A stretch of 64,000 nt of DNA from Martinezella hainanensis. Its GTDB lineage: Bacteria > Pseudomonadota > Alphaproteobacteria > Rhizobiales > Rhizobiaceae. This document shows positions 1-7,618 of this stretch, piece by piece. The DNA lies in contig NZ_FMAC01000010.1 in the NCBI RefSeq assembly GCF_900094555.1, forward strand, positions 1 to 64,000, in the 5' to 3' direction. How positions within the stretch are numbered: position 1 is the stretch's first letter; every line of letters begins with the position of its first letter. The translations under genes were made by a program, and so were the position numbers. A model generated the notes under the pieces. It was not told the DNA's origin, made no database searches, and saw only the letters and a list, made by a program, of their open reading frames with translations.

Positions 1-388
1 CGACCACTTTCTGGTAATCGAAATGGTTGGAGACGACGCCGACGATGTCGATCGGCAAGGCGCCGATCTTCCAGCGATAGAGCAGGTCGTTGAGGCAATG
101 GCCGAAGCGCGACACCATGAGCAGCACCTTCATGCGCTTCCTGGCATCGTGGAACTCCGACACCATGGCAAACTTCTCGGCGATCGGCTTGAAGCCTTCG
201 ATGAGCGCCGCCTCGCCAACCCCTTCTTCGGAGATGAAGGAGACGCGCATGAAGAACATGCCGGTATCGAGATCGTCGAACTGGCTGGAATCGACGATGT
301 TGCAGCCCTCACCGGCCAGATAGTTCGAGATCGCCGCAACAATCCCACGCGTCGACTTGCACGCCACTGTCAGTACATAGGTTTTCAT
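1..388 (-). CDS. purU: Formyltetrahydrofolate deformylase PurU (N-terminal part; 3' end outside window)
   Basis: PurU hydrolyses 10-formyl-tetrahydrofolate to formate and tetrahydrofolate in the cytoplasm, balancing the one-carbon pool. The visible 129 residues start MKTYVLTVACKSTRGIVAAI and form an N-terminal ACT domain (about residues 1-80), followed by the start of the formyltransferase-like catalytic domain (FGHCLNDLLYRWKIGALPIDI, with IVGVVSNH beyond). The catalytic Asn-His-Asp residues lie off the window. The ATG at 388 is the natural start. The gene lies 54 bp downstream of a PanB-like gene and is the last visible member of the mocD-mocE-mocF-panB-like run on the same strand. This suggests it disposes of C1 units released by demethylation rather than serving purine synthesis only. 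The family call is secure; the link to demethylation is inference. Confidence 0.9.
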   Translation of the reverse strand, partial: MKTYVLTVACKSTRGIVAAISNYLAGEGCNIVDSSQFDDLDTGMFFMRVSFISEEGVGEAALIEGFKPIAEKFAMVSEFHDARKRMKVLLMVSRFGHCLNDLLYRWKIGALPIDIVGVVSNHFDYQKVV

Positions 389-442
389 TCGAAATAGCCC
401 AATTCGATGTGATAAATGTTTCGCCCGAAGCCCAGGGTGCGA

Positions 443-1249
443 TTAAAGGGTTTGCTCAGCGACTAGGCGCAGGAACGCCTCAAGCTCTTGCCTGTCGATT
501 GCGACCTCATGCCCCTTCTCCGGATAGGCGCCGGAACGAACGTCATCGGCAAATTCGGCAAAAGCGGCAGCGCGCTCATTTTGCAGCCGGTCGAACTCTG
601 CCGCGAAATTGCGATAGACCTTCGCATGACGGGGACGATGGCCGCGATTGCTGCCAAGAACATCATCGGCAAACAGATATTGCGCGTCACATCCCGTTCC
701 CGCCCCCATCGAAATCATCAGCATCGATGTTCTTTGGCTGATGGCAGCCGCGATGTCGCCGGGCACAACCTCGATTTCGACGGCAAAGGCTCCGGCCTCT
801 TCCAATGCCTTGGTCTGCCGCCAAATTTCAAAGGCGCTGATCGACGTTTTTCCGACAGCACGGAAACCGCCTGTCCATGTCGCTTTCGAGGGAATGAGAC
901 CGACGTGGCTGCAGACGGGAATTCCCTCATCTCGCATCCGTCGGATGATCGCGAGACTTGCGGCGCAATAAACGGCATCACCTCCGGCTTTCAGTGCCTT
1001 GAACGCCTCTCGCATATATTCTTCTGCCGAAACATAGTCGCCATATTCCAGACCCGGTATTGCAAAGGGGCTTGGCGCGGCTTCACGGAATGCAGGACCT
1101 AGAAGTGTTGGTGGGACGGAGAGCATATCAATCCCAGCTCTCTGCGCGGCTTCCGCTTCCTCAAGCGAGGTGACGCGCAGCATTGTCAGCTGTCGCTTTC
1201 CTTTAAGCGACAGAAGATCGGCAACCGTTGGACGATTGTGCTTTTGCAT
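443..1249 (-). CDS. PanB-like (ketopantoate hydroxymethyltransferase family) protein lacking the PanB metal site
   Basis: This 268-residue TIM-barrel protein resembles PanB, which transfers a hydroxymethyl group from methylene-tetrahydrofolate to 2-oxoisovalerate. Length and framework fit: PVCSHVGLIP (residues 111-120) matches the conserved CGHLGLTP segment, and E160 in VEIEVVP matches the catalytic Glu (E181 in E. coli). By eye alignment, however, the Mg ligands D45, D84 and E114 and the substrate Lys K112 of E. coli PanB correspond here to P47, G66, A96 and Y94. True ketopantoate synthesis is therefore unlikely. It lies 23 bp after mocF and 54 bp before purU on the same strand, so a role in tetrahydrofolate-linked C1 transfer or formaldehyde handling after demethylation is an inference. 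Housekeeping panB would be expected next to panC elsewhere. Confidence 0.75.
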   Translation of the reverse strand: MQKHNRPTVADLLSLKGKRQLTMLRVTSLEEAEAAQRAGIDMLSVPPTLLGPAFREAAPSPFAIPGLEYGDYVSAEEYMREAFKALKAGGDAVYCAASLAIIRRMRDEGIPVCSHVGLIPSKATWTGGFRAVGKTSISAFEIWRQTKALEEAGAFAVEIEVVPGDIAAAISQRTSMLMISMGAGTGCDAQYLFADDVLGSNRGHRPRHAKVYRNFAAEFDRLQNERAAAFAEFADDVRSGAYPEKGHEVAIDRQELEAFLRLVAEQTL

Positions 1250-1272
1250 TGGATGTTCCTCAATATGAATGG

Positions 1273-2499
1273 TTACGCCGCAAGCAGCGACTTCAGCTTG
1301 ACGGTGCTTGCCGCCAGGGCGATGTGATCCGGATGCGCGCGGGCGGCGATCAGCATTTCGGCGAGGCGAATATCACGCGCGATGGCATTGCCGCGTCCGA
1401 TACCGCTGGCGGCGAGCAGCCTTCCGTCCGCGCCGAGATGGAAAAGGATGAACGCCCCATCGCCAAGGTCGCGCCGTACATGCGCGACTGCTTCGTCCGC
1501 AAGGCCGGCGATCTGCAACGTCAGATCATACTGGTCGGACCAGAACCATGGCACGGCGGATATTTCCGCACCTTCTCCCAGCATGTTGGCGGCGGCGAGA
1601 TTTGCCTGCTCCTGCGCGTTGCGCCAGGATTCGAGGCGAACACGCCTTCCGCCATAGAGCGCCAGCGGAAAGGAGCAGCAATCGCCCGCCGCATAGATAT
1701 CGGCAATCGAGGTCTCCAGTCGTTCGCTGACGGCGATGCCGTTGTCGATCGCAAGACCTGCTTCTGCGGCGAGCGCGACATTCGGCAGGGCGCCGATGCC
1801 AACGAGCAGCAGATCGGCGCTGATGACTTCGCCACCCGCCAGGCGAACGATTGCCTTGTCGGCGTCTTCCTGCACGGCTTCAATGGCCTGCCCGCAGCGT
1901 ATATCCACTCCTTCCAGACGGTGCCGTTCAGTGATTGCTTCGGCGATTGCCTCAGGAACACCCCGCTTCAAGACCCGGGGCAGACCTTCGATAACGGTGA
2001 TGTCGGCGCCGCGCATGCGTGCGGTTGCCGCAAGTTCAAGACCGATAAAGCCGCCGCCAATGATGGCGATGTGTCGTCCGGGGTGGAAGACGGCATGCAA
2101 GGCCACCGCATTCGCATGGGTTCGCAGCACGCGGATCCGGTGGGAGGTGCCATCGGTGCCGGGAAGGTTGCGCGCAGATGCCCCAGTCGCAAGCAGAAGC
2201 TTGTCGTAGGCAAGTGTCTGTCCATCCGAGAGCCCAATCGTCTTCGCAGCGGGATCGATTGCCGTCACTGTGGTATCCAGCCGAAGGTTGATCGATTGCT
2301 CCTGGTAATACTCCAACGAGGCGACGAACTTTGGCTCGAGCGCCTTATCCGATCCGCCCTTCGAAAGCGGCGGGCGCTCATATGGGGCAAGCGGCTCGGT
2401 GCCAACGAGAGTGATATCGCCCTCAAATCCCTTCTCACGAAGTGCGAAGGCAGCGCGGGCACCGCATTCCCCAGCCCCGACAATGACGAAATGCGCCAC
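1273..2499 (-). CDS. mocF: MocF-like NAD(P)H:ferredoxin reductase
   Basis: This is a 408-residue FAD/NAD(P)-dependent ferredoxin reductase of the type that feeds Rieske ferredoxins. An N-terminal FAD-binding GxGxxG (VIVGAGECGARAA), a second nucleotide fold (IAIIGGGFIGLELA) and a late FAD motif (DIYAAGDCCSF) are visible, followed by the C-terminal reductase domain. I choose the GTG at 2499 because GAGGAGG sits just upstream and the protein then begins at the FAD strand; the longer open frame would overlap mocE. It follows mocE by 10 bp, so the pair is probably translated together. Electrons would pass NAD(P)H to this FAD protein, to MocE, to MocD. The name follows the rhizopine mocDEF set; the actual substrate here is not proven. 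Confidence 0.85.
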   Translation of the reverse strand: MAHFVIVGAGECGARAAFALREKGFEGDITLVGTEPLAPYERPPLSKGGSDKALEPKFVASLEYYQEQSINLRLDTTVTAIDPAAKTIGLSDGQTLAYDKLLLATGASARNLPGTDGTSHRIRVLRTHANAVALHAVFHPGRHIAIIGGGFIGLELAATARMRGADITVIEGLPRVLKRGVPEAIAEAITERHRLEGVDIRCGQAIEAVQEDADKAIVRLAGGEVISADLLLVGIGALPNVALAAEAGLAIDNGIAVSERLETSIADIYAAGDCCSFPLALYGGRRVRLESWRNAQEQANLAAANMLGEGAEISAVPWFWSDQYDLTLQIAGLADEAVAHVRRDLGDGAFILFHLGADGRLLAASGIGRGNAIARDIRLAEMLIAARAHPDHIALAASTVKLKSLLAA

Positions 2500-2509
2500 G
2501 ATAGCCTCC

Positions 2510-2821
2510 TCAGAGCCCGATGAAGACGGTGCCGTTCTCGACCTTGACCGGATAGGTCTGCAGATTGACGCAGACCGGAGCTCCCTTGGCTTCGCCGGTG
2601 CGGTAGTCGAAGCGGCCATTGTGCTTGGGACATTCGATGATATTGTCCATCACTAGGCCGTCAGCGAGATGGATCTTTTCATGTGTGCACAGGCCGTCGG
2701 TGGCGAAATAATCGTCTTCGGGGCTGCGATAGACGGCGAAGGTCCGTCCGTCATGGTCGAAGCGGATGACATCCTCTTCGTCGATTGCGTCAGCGGCGCA
2801 GACTTCGATCCAGTTGCTCAT
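2510..2821 (-). CDS. mocE: MocE-like Rieske [2Fe-2S] ferredoxin
   Basis: This 103-residue soluble Rieske ferredoxin carries a complete cluster-binding set: C45-T-H47 in GLCTHEKIHL and C64-P-K-H67 in ECPKHNGRFD. It should shuttle electrons from the adjacent reductase to the adjacent membrane oxygenase. There is no signal peptide or membrane segment, so it acts in the cytoplasm. A strong ribosome site (AAAGGGAGG) precedes the ATG at 2821. It lies 26 bp after mocD and 10 bp before mocF, so it belongs to one transcript with both. The gene order desaturase-like oxygenase, ferredoxin, reductase matches the rhizobial mocDEF genes that remove the methyl group of the rhizopine 3-O-methyl-scyllo-inosamine. 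Confidence 0.88.
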   Translation of the reverse strand: MSNWIEVCAADAIDEEDVIRFDHDGRTFAVYRSPEDDYFATDGLCTHEKIHLADGLVMDNIIECPKHNGRFDYRTGEAKGAPVCVNLQTYPVKVENGTVFIGL

Positions 2822-2847
2822 GATTTCCTCCCTTTGTAATTTCGATG

Positions 2848-3933
2848 CTATTGTGCGGCGGCCGGCAGTTCGCCGTGGAACTCTTCGCGATAGGGCCGCG
2901 CTGTCGACGGCAGTTCGCGCTTGAGGAAATAATCCTCGTTGCGCAATTGCCGCAGGAAAGCGGGGATCATTTCGCGATAGCCGGACCAGATGGACGGATT
3001 GGCGGCTGGCAGATCGTGCTTGATCATCGCATGCAGCTTCGGCAGAGCATGATAGGGCACCATCGGGAACATGTGATGTTCGACATGGTAGTTCATGTTC
3101 CAGTAGATGAAGCGGCTGATCGGGTTCATCATGACGGTGCGGCTGTTCAGGCGATGATCGATGACGTTATCTGCAAGGCCGCCATGCTGCAGCAGGCCGG
3201 TCAGAACGTGATGCCAGGCGCCATAAAGCCGGGGAAGGCCGATCAGCATCAGGGGCAGGATCGAGCCCATGGCGATCGCCGTCGCAATCGTCACGACATA
3301 GATAGCAAGCCAGATACGGGCGATGCGAATGGCCTTCGGCTGCTCCATTTCGGGGATGAAGGTCTTTTCTGCTGAACTGACGACGCCGGCGGCGTTGCGC
3401 AGCATATCGATGATCGCGTACCAGGCATCGAGAATGCCGAAGAAATTCAAGACGAGACGGAAGAGATCCGGCGGCCGCATGACGGCAATCTCAGGGTCGC
3501 GGCCGACGATGACGGTATCGGTATGGTGGCGCGCATGGCTCCAGCGCCAGGTCACCGGATTGCGCATGATCATGAAGCAGGCGATCTGATAGACCGCATC
3601 GTTCATCCAGCGCGTCTTGAACGCCGTGCCATGGCCGCATTCATGCCAGCGGCTGTCGGAGGCAGAGCCATAGAGCACGCCATAGGCCAGGAAGAACGGG
3701 ACGCAGATCCACGATCCCCAGAAGTGGATGCCGAGCGCGGCGAAGATCACCATGCTGCCGAGCCAGATGATCGTATCGCGGATCGCCGGCGCGTCTGAAC
3801 GCTGCATCAACGCTTTCATATCCTTGCGCGGCACATCCGTGTGATACCATTCGGCGGCGGCCAGCCCGGTTTCGATCGCCAGCCTGCCGCTTGCGCCGAG
3901 CAGATCATAATCACGCTTGATTATCGTCGTCAT
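2848..3933 (-). CDS. mocD: MocD-like membrane fatty-acid-desaturase-family oxygenase
   Basis: This 361-residue integral membrane di-iron oxygenase belongs to the fatty-acid-desaturase/alkane-hydroxylase superfamily. Three histidine boxes are intact: H97-E-C-G-H101, H133-A-R-H136-H137 and H283-V-E-H286-H287. Hydrophobic stretches near residues 54-90 and 205-235 supply the membrane anchor. In rhizopine catabolism MocD is the terminal oxygenase that hydroxylates an O-methyl group, leading to loss of formaldehyde. Here it heads an operon with ferredoxin, reductase, a PanB-like protein and PurU, consistent with oxidative demethylation of a small methylated compound. The start at 3933 follows GGGAGGCAGG. 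It is divergent from a LacI regulator 150 bp away. Substrate is inferred; true lipid desaturation is less likely given the partners. Confidence 0.82.
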   Translation of the reverse strand: MTTIIKRDYDLLGASGRLAIETGLAAAEWYHTDVPRKDMKALMQRSDAPAIRDTIIWLGSMVIFAALGIHFWGSWICVPFFLAYGVLYGSASDSRWHECGHGTAFKTRWMNDAVYQIACFMIMRNPVTWRWSHARHHTDTVIVGRDPEIAVMRPPDLFRLVLNFFGILDAWYAIIDMLRNAAGVVSSAEKTFIPEMEQPKAIRIARIWLAIYVVTIATAIAMGSILPLMLIGLPRLYGAWHHVLTGLLQHGGLADNVIDHRLNSRTVMMNPISRFIYWNMNYHVEHHMFPMVPYHALPKLHAMIKHDLPAANPSIWSGYREMIPAFLRQLRNEDYFLKRELPSTARPYREEFHGELPAAAQ

Positions 3934-4037
3934 CCCTGCCTCCCACGATGCGCAACGGCGCCTCGCTCTTGATGCCGGAAACGATAGATCGACTTTTCGC
4001 TTGCCTCAATGCAGGAATGATGGAATCTATCAAAACC

Positions 4038-4064
4038 TATCATCGCGACAATGCGATAATGATA
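4038..4064. promoter_or_regulatory. Candidate LacI operator between mocD and the LacI gene
   Basis: The 150-bp divergent intergenic region holds a nested inverted repeat: outer arms TATCAT/ATGATA and an inner ATCGC-N6-GCGAT (4042-4057). A single TATCAAAA half-site lies just outside at 4028-4035. LacI-family regulators bind such dyads, and the position fits control of both the mocD operon and the regulator. This is inference from symmetry and location only. Confidence 0.4.
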
Positions 4065-4083
4065 AATTCCATCAGGAGCGATC

Positions 4084-5112
4084 ATGCGTCGTCCCACCAT
4101 ATCGGATCTCGCCAAGGCGTCCGGCGTTAGCGTCGCCACCATTGATCGTGTGCTGAACGGACGCCTTCCGGTTCGCGAACAGACGGCACGGCGCGTCTAT
4201 GAAGCGGCGCAGGAAATCGGCTATCATGCCGTCGGCCTCTTGCGTCAGCGCGTCTTCGAAGACCTACCACGCTATCAACTCGCATTCCTTTTGCAGAAGC
4301 CCACGCAATCATTCTATCAAGCCTTTGCCAGAGAGATAGAAGCAGCTGCTGCGGCGACGACGACAGCGAAGCTGCACGTTCAGATCGACTATCCAGCTGT
4401 CTCCACACCGAGCGTAATTGCGGAGAAAATGCGAGCACTGGCAGCCCGCAATCAAGCCGTGGCCGTCGTCGCTCCCGATTATCCAGCTGTCGAAGCAATC
4501 GTCGACGAGCTCAAAGAAAGGGGAATTCCGGTTTTTTCCATACTTTCCGACTTTGCCGCGGGCGTTCGAGAAGGATATCTCGGCCTCGACAACAGAAAGG
4601 TCGGGCGATCCGCCGCCTGGACGATCGCACGCACGGCTCGCAAACCGGGCAAGGTGGCATGTTTCGTCGGCAGTCACCGTTTTCACGGCCACGAGTTGCG
4701 GGAGGTAGGTTTTCGCTCCTATTTCCGCGAGAATGCGCCGGAATTCGAAGTCCTGGAAACGCTCATCAATCTCGACGCCGTCGACGTCACGCATGAGGCG
4801 ACGCTCGATCTTCTGCAGAAACATCCAGACCTTATCGGTCTTTATGTTGCCGGCGGCGGAATGGAGGGAGCGATCGCCGCGCTCCGGGAAGAAAACCGCG
4901 CCGGCGACGTGACTCTCATCGTCAATGAGCTTGTTCCCGAGAGCAAGGGCGCACTGATGGATGGAACGGTGGCCATGGCCATTTGCACTCCACTGCCTCT
5001 TCTGTGCCGGGAGCTCATCACCCAGATGGTGAGTTCGGTCGAAGGAACCGCGCAAACGACTGCACGCCAGACCTTTTTCCCGTTCGAGATCTATATCTCC
5101 GAGAATATCTGA
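4084..5112 (+). CDS. LacI-family transcriptional regulator (divergent from mocD operon)
   Basis: This is a 342-residue LacI/GalR regulator. Residues 1-55 form the helix-turn-helix plus hinge (TISDLAKASGVSVATIDRVL). Residues from about 60 onward form the periplasmic-binding-like sensor domain, with segments such as VPVFSILSDFA and LIGLYVAGGGMEGAIAALRE typical of pentose or inositol-type ligands. The ATG at 4084 is preceded by AGGAG. It is transcribed away from the moc-like operon, which makes it the prime candidate repressor. It is clearly paralogous to the LacI protein at 6149-7177, sharing the GLDN(R/H)K, SHRFHGHEL/SNRWQGHEL and VAGGGMEGAIAALRE blocks. A good intrinsic terminator follows. 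The inducer is unknown; a methylated inositol-like compound would fit. Confidence 0.85.
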   Translation: MRRPTISDLAKASGVSVATIDRVLNGRLPVREQTARRVYEAAQEIGYHAVGLLRQRVFEDLPRYQLAFLLQKPTQSFYQAFAREIEAAAAATTTAKLHVQIDYPAVSTPSVIAEKMRALAARNQAVAVVAPDYPAVEAIVDELKERGIPVFSILSDFAAGVREGYLGLDNRKVGRSAAWTIARTARKPGKVACFVGSHRFHGHELREVGFRSYFRENAPEFEVLETLINLDAVDVTHEATLDLLQKHPDLIGLYVAGGGMEGAIAALREENRAGDVTLIVNELVPESKGALMDGTVAMAICTPLPLLCRELITQMVSSVEGTAQTTARQTFFPFEIYISENI

Positions 5113-5122
5113 ATGATGGATC

Positions 5123-5158
5123 GAGCCTGGCCGTGGCCAAGCTCGCCAGGCTCTTTTT
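5123..5158 (+). terminator. Rho-independent terminator after the LacI gene
   Basis: Nine-base arms GAGCCTGGC (5123-5131) and GCCAGGCTC (5145-5153) are followed directly by five T residues, 11 bp after the LacI stop codon. It separates this gene from the convergent isomerase. Confidence 0.8.
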
Positions 5159-5181
5159 CGTTCGCGTCGCGGCGTGGGCGA

Positions 5182-5991
5182 TCACTTGGCCTTCAAGGCC
5201 GATTCGATGAAATCAAACGAAGTTTGGATCGCTTCTCGTGGGTTGGCGAGATCGTGCACCAGCGGCGAGAAGCACTCGTAGGAAATCGGTCCGGCATATC
5301 CGGCAGCTTGCAGAGCCTTGATCTGGCCTACATTGTCCAGTCGGTCTAATCCGTCCACGAGAACCCGGTGTTCGTCTTCCATCTGGTTCAGCTGCAACGT
5401 CGGATCAATGACTGCCGATATATGGACGATGCCCGTGTGATTGGCGAAAATTGGCCCGCCATCGGCCAAGGCGTGATGGAAGGTGTCATGAACGAGTTTA
5501 TAGCGGTGTGCTGCACCGAGTGCGTTGATCGCGTCCACGAGTTCTGCCTTGTAGCGCAGCGACGAACGCTGGAACCCTAGCGGCTCGACCAGCGCGACCA
5601 GTTCCGCCTCTTCAAGAAGAGGCAAAATGGCGGAAAGGGACGTTTCGAGATTGGCTTTGCGCTCCTGCTCCTCAGTACCGATCCCCTCGTTTCGCGGGAT
5701 GAGGCTGATGGTTTCAGCACCGGCCGCCTTGGCAATTGCAATCAGATCCCGAACCTTCTGCTCGATATCATCCGACCAGAAATTGAACGGATAGACCTGG
5801 GACAGACCAACGAGCCGCAAACCCCGGTCACGAACCAATTTACCCGCCACTGTCGGCGCAAGGCCGTCGAATAGCTGGCGCTTGAGGTCGTTGCGAACCT
5901 CTACGCCCTGGCAGCCGAGAGTAACCGATAGGTCAAGGAAGTCGGTGTAGCTAAGATTTGGCGTCGTAATCTGATTGAGTGCCCAGAACAT
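5182..5991 (-). CDS. TIM-barrel sugar isomerase/epimerase (IolE/IolI/MocC-type)
   Basis: This 269-residue protein of the xylose-isomerase-like TIM-barrel superfamily has the expected metal-site acidic and histidine residues in ALVEPLGF, KLVHDTFHHALA, IVHISAV and ISYECFSP. Such enzymes isomerise or dehydrate inososes and keto-sugars; MocC of rhizopine catabolism and hydroxypyruvate isomerase belong here. I choose the ATG at 5991 because GGGAGGAAAC lies immediately upstream and the protein then starts MFWALNQITTPNLSY at the first barrel strand. The frame could extend to 6042 but without a better ribosome site. It follows a LacI paralog on the same strand, with 157 bp between them. Exact substrate is unknown; the neighbouring moc-like genes make an inositol derivative plausible. 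Confidence 0.75.
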   Translation of the reverse strand: MFWALNQITTPNLSYTDFLDLSVTLGCQGVEVRNDLKRQLFDGLAPTVAGKLVRDRGLRLVGLSQVYPFNFWSDDIEQKVRDLIAIAKAAGAETISLIPRNEGIGTEEQERKANLETSLSAILPLLEEAELVALVEPLGFQRSSLRYKAELVDAINALGAAHRYKLVHDTFHHALADGGPIFANHTGIVHISAVIDPTLQLNQMEDEHRVLVDGLDRLDNVGQIKALQAAGYAGPISYECFSPLVHDLANPREAIQTSFDFIESALKAK

Positions 5992-6128
5992 GTTTCCTCC
6001 CAAAATCCCGATATCGCTGCTCCGACGGAGCATGTCACGCACCTTTAGGCAATGCCAAAAGGCTCCCTCACGTGCAATCGGGTTGAATTTGCATTAGCGC
6101 ATTGGTGAGGTTTCTCATGCCTTCTGCT

Positions 6129-6145
6129 TGAGGTGTTTCACCTCA
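6129..6145. promoter_or_regulatory. 17-bp inverted repeat between LacI paralog and isomerase
   Basis: TGAGGTG-TTT-CACCTCA is a perfect 7-3-7 dyad just after the LacI stop codon and upstream of the isomerase. No T-run follows on the minus strand, so it is more like an operator or RNA hairpin than an intrinsic terminator. Confidence 0.35.
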
Positions 6146-6148
6146 TTC

Positions 6149-7177
6149 TCATATGGAAGGAGGTAGAAAAAGTTGTGGTTCCAGAAAATGCGCGTCGGGT
6201 GTTTGAATATGACCCTGAAGCACCTCCCGTGCCATCAGATCGACAGTGTCCCGGCAAAGTTGCGCCAGAGGCGTGCCTATGACCATCGTCGCATAGCCGT
6301 CGGAAAGGGCGGCACGACTTATCGAGGTCAACTCATTGACAATGAGGGCGACCTCGCCGGGTGCACGCGTTTCTCGCAGCGCCGCTATCGCGCCTTCCAT
6401 CCCGCCGCCTGCGACGTAAATGCCTCTCAGATCCGGATGACGCTCAAGCAAGGCGATTGCGGTTTCATGGGTCAGTTTCCTTGTTTCAAGATTGATGACC
6501 GGTTCCAAGATATCAAGGTCTGGGCGTAATTGGCCTAGATATGAACGAAATCCGGCTTCCTTCAATTCGTGCCCCTGCCAGCGATTGCTGCCAAGAAAGA
6601 TCGCAACTTTTCCGGGTTGGCGACTTGCCGTGGCGATCATCCATGCCGCCAGACATCCGGCCTTATGATTGTCGAGACCGATATAGGTTCGACGTGCGCC
6701 TTGCCCGAAATCATTCAGCAAGGCGAAAACAGGAACTCCCTTCTGCTGCAGGTGTCGGGCGGCTTCATTGACGATGCCATGGTTGACAGCGGTGCAAGCT
6801 ATTGCATCGGTATGCGTGGCAAGTTCCTGCATGATCGCCGCGAAATCTGCAGGCGACTGAGATGGGGAATATCGAATGGTCACTTCGCCACGAAAATCCT
6901 GACGGTCCGCAACTGCCCGGGTCAGCTCTTTGCTGAAAGACTGATAGAACTCCTGCCTTTCCTTTATGAGCAGGAAGCCAAATCTCACCCTTGCAGGCGG
7001 TGCAGTCAGCTGCCGATCAATCAGACCACTCGCATAATAGGCCAGTCTATGTGCTGCCTCTGCAACTTTGCGGACCGTTTCCTCACGAACGAAGCCCCTT
7101 CTGTGAATAACACGATCTACAGTCGCCTTGCTTACCTTCGCCTCTTTGGCGATGTCCTCAATTCTCGTCCGCTTCAT
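6149..7177 (-). CDS. LacI-family transcriptional regulator (second paralog)
   Basis: This 342-residue LacI/GalR regulator has the same length and layout as the one at 4084-5112. It has an N-terminal helix-turn-helix (IEDIAKEAKVSKATVDRVI) and a C-terminal ligand-binding domain with YIGLDNHKAGCLAAWMIA and IYVAGGGMEGAIAALRE. The DNA-recognition helix differs (SKATVDRV against SVATIDRV), so the two may read related but distinct operators. It is upstream of, and co-directional with, the TIM-barrel isomerase. A near-palindrome containing TATCAAAA on one strand lies about 130 bp upstream of its start. The ligand is unknown; similarity to its neighbour suggests related sugar or inositol derivatives. 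Confidence 0.85.
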   Translation of the reverse strand: MKRTRIEDIAKEAKVSKATVDRVIHRRGFVREETVRKVAEAAHRLAYYASGLIDRQLTAPPARVRFGFLLIKERQEFYQSFSKELTRAVADRQDFRGEVTIRYSPSQSPADFAAIMQELATHTDAIACTAVNHGIVNEAARHLQQKGVPVFALLNDFGQGARRTYIGLDNHKAGCLAAWMIATASRQPGKVAIFLGSNRWQGHELKEAGFRSYLGQLRPDLDILEPVINLETRKLTHETAIALLERHPDLRGIYVAGGGMEGAIAALRETRAPGEVALIVNELTSISRAALSDGYATMVIGTPLAQLCRDTVDLMAREVLQGHIQTPDAHFLEPQLFLPPSI

Positions 7178-7618
7178 TCAATTCCCGATCAGCTCCTGGG
7201 GGATTACTGACCTCGCCTTATTCGCCAGATCCAATGGGCCTCGTCATTGAGCAGCAATCTAAGCCAAAGTGAAAGGTGCTCCAAGAGGGCTAAATTGCGC
7301 CTCGTCTTATCGAAAATTTTGATAGGCTACTTCAGCCGCTGTTGCTTGGCTTGACTGCAACGGTCGAGATTGTTGGCTGGCGCGGTCGATCTTGTTTTCC
7401 CGGTCGTCATCCGATCCGTCACCGGGAAGGGGCGCTCTTATGTCTGGCGGCGCTCTTGCATGTTTCTAAATCCGGCAAGCATCGATATCCAAAAAACGCA
7501 TCTTGGCCAGATTGCGCAAAAACTTGAATGCGTAGCCAGAAAACTGATCGCTCGAGGAGCGATGTAAAGAACTGATTAAGGTCAAATCGGCGTCATTTGT
7601 GAAATAGTATGATAAATA
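7178..7618. other. Intergenic region between the LacI paralog and the Tad genes
   Basis: This 441-bp stretch holds no convincing gene. Short open frames at 7342-7567 lack ribosome sites and recognisable sequence. The only structure I see is the near-palindrome at 7308-7324, listed separately. Confidence 0.5.
7308..7324. promoter_or_regulatory. Candidate operator upstream of second LacI gene
   Basis: TATCGAAAATTTTGATA is a near-perfect dyad (TATC/GATA outer arms, AAA/TTT inner arms). Read on the minus strand it begins TATCAAAA, the same octamer seen at 4028-4035 upstream of the first LacI gene. It may be an autoregulatory site. Confidence 0.35.

Noticed and set aside
1228..2523. Long open frame opposite the mocF gene (431 codons)
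   Set aside because: It is the antisense shadow of a clear ferredoxin reductase; no ribosome site or protein-family features.
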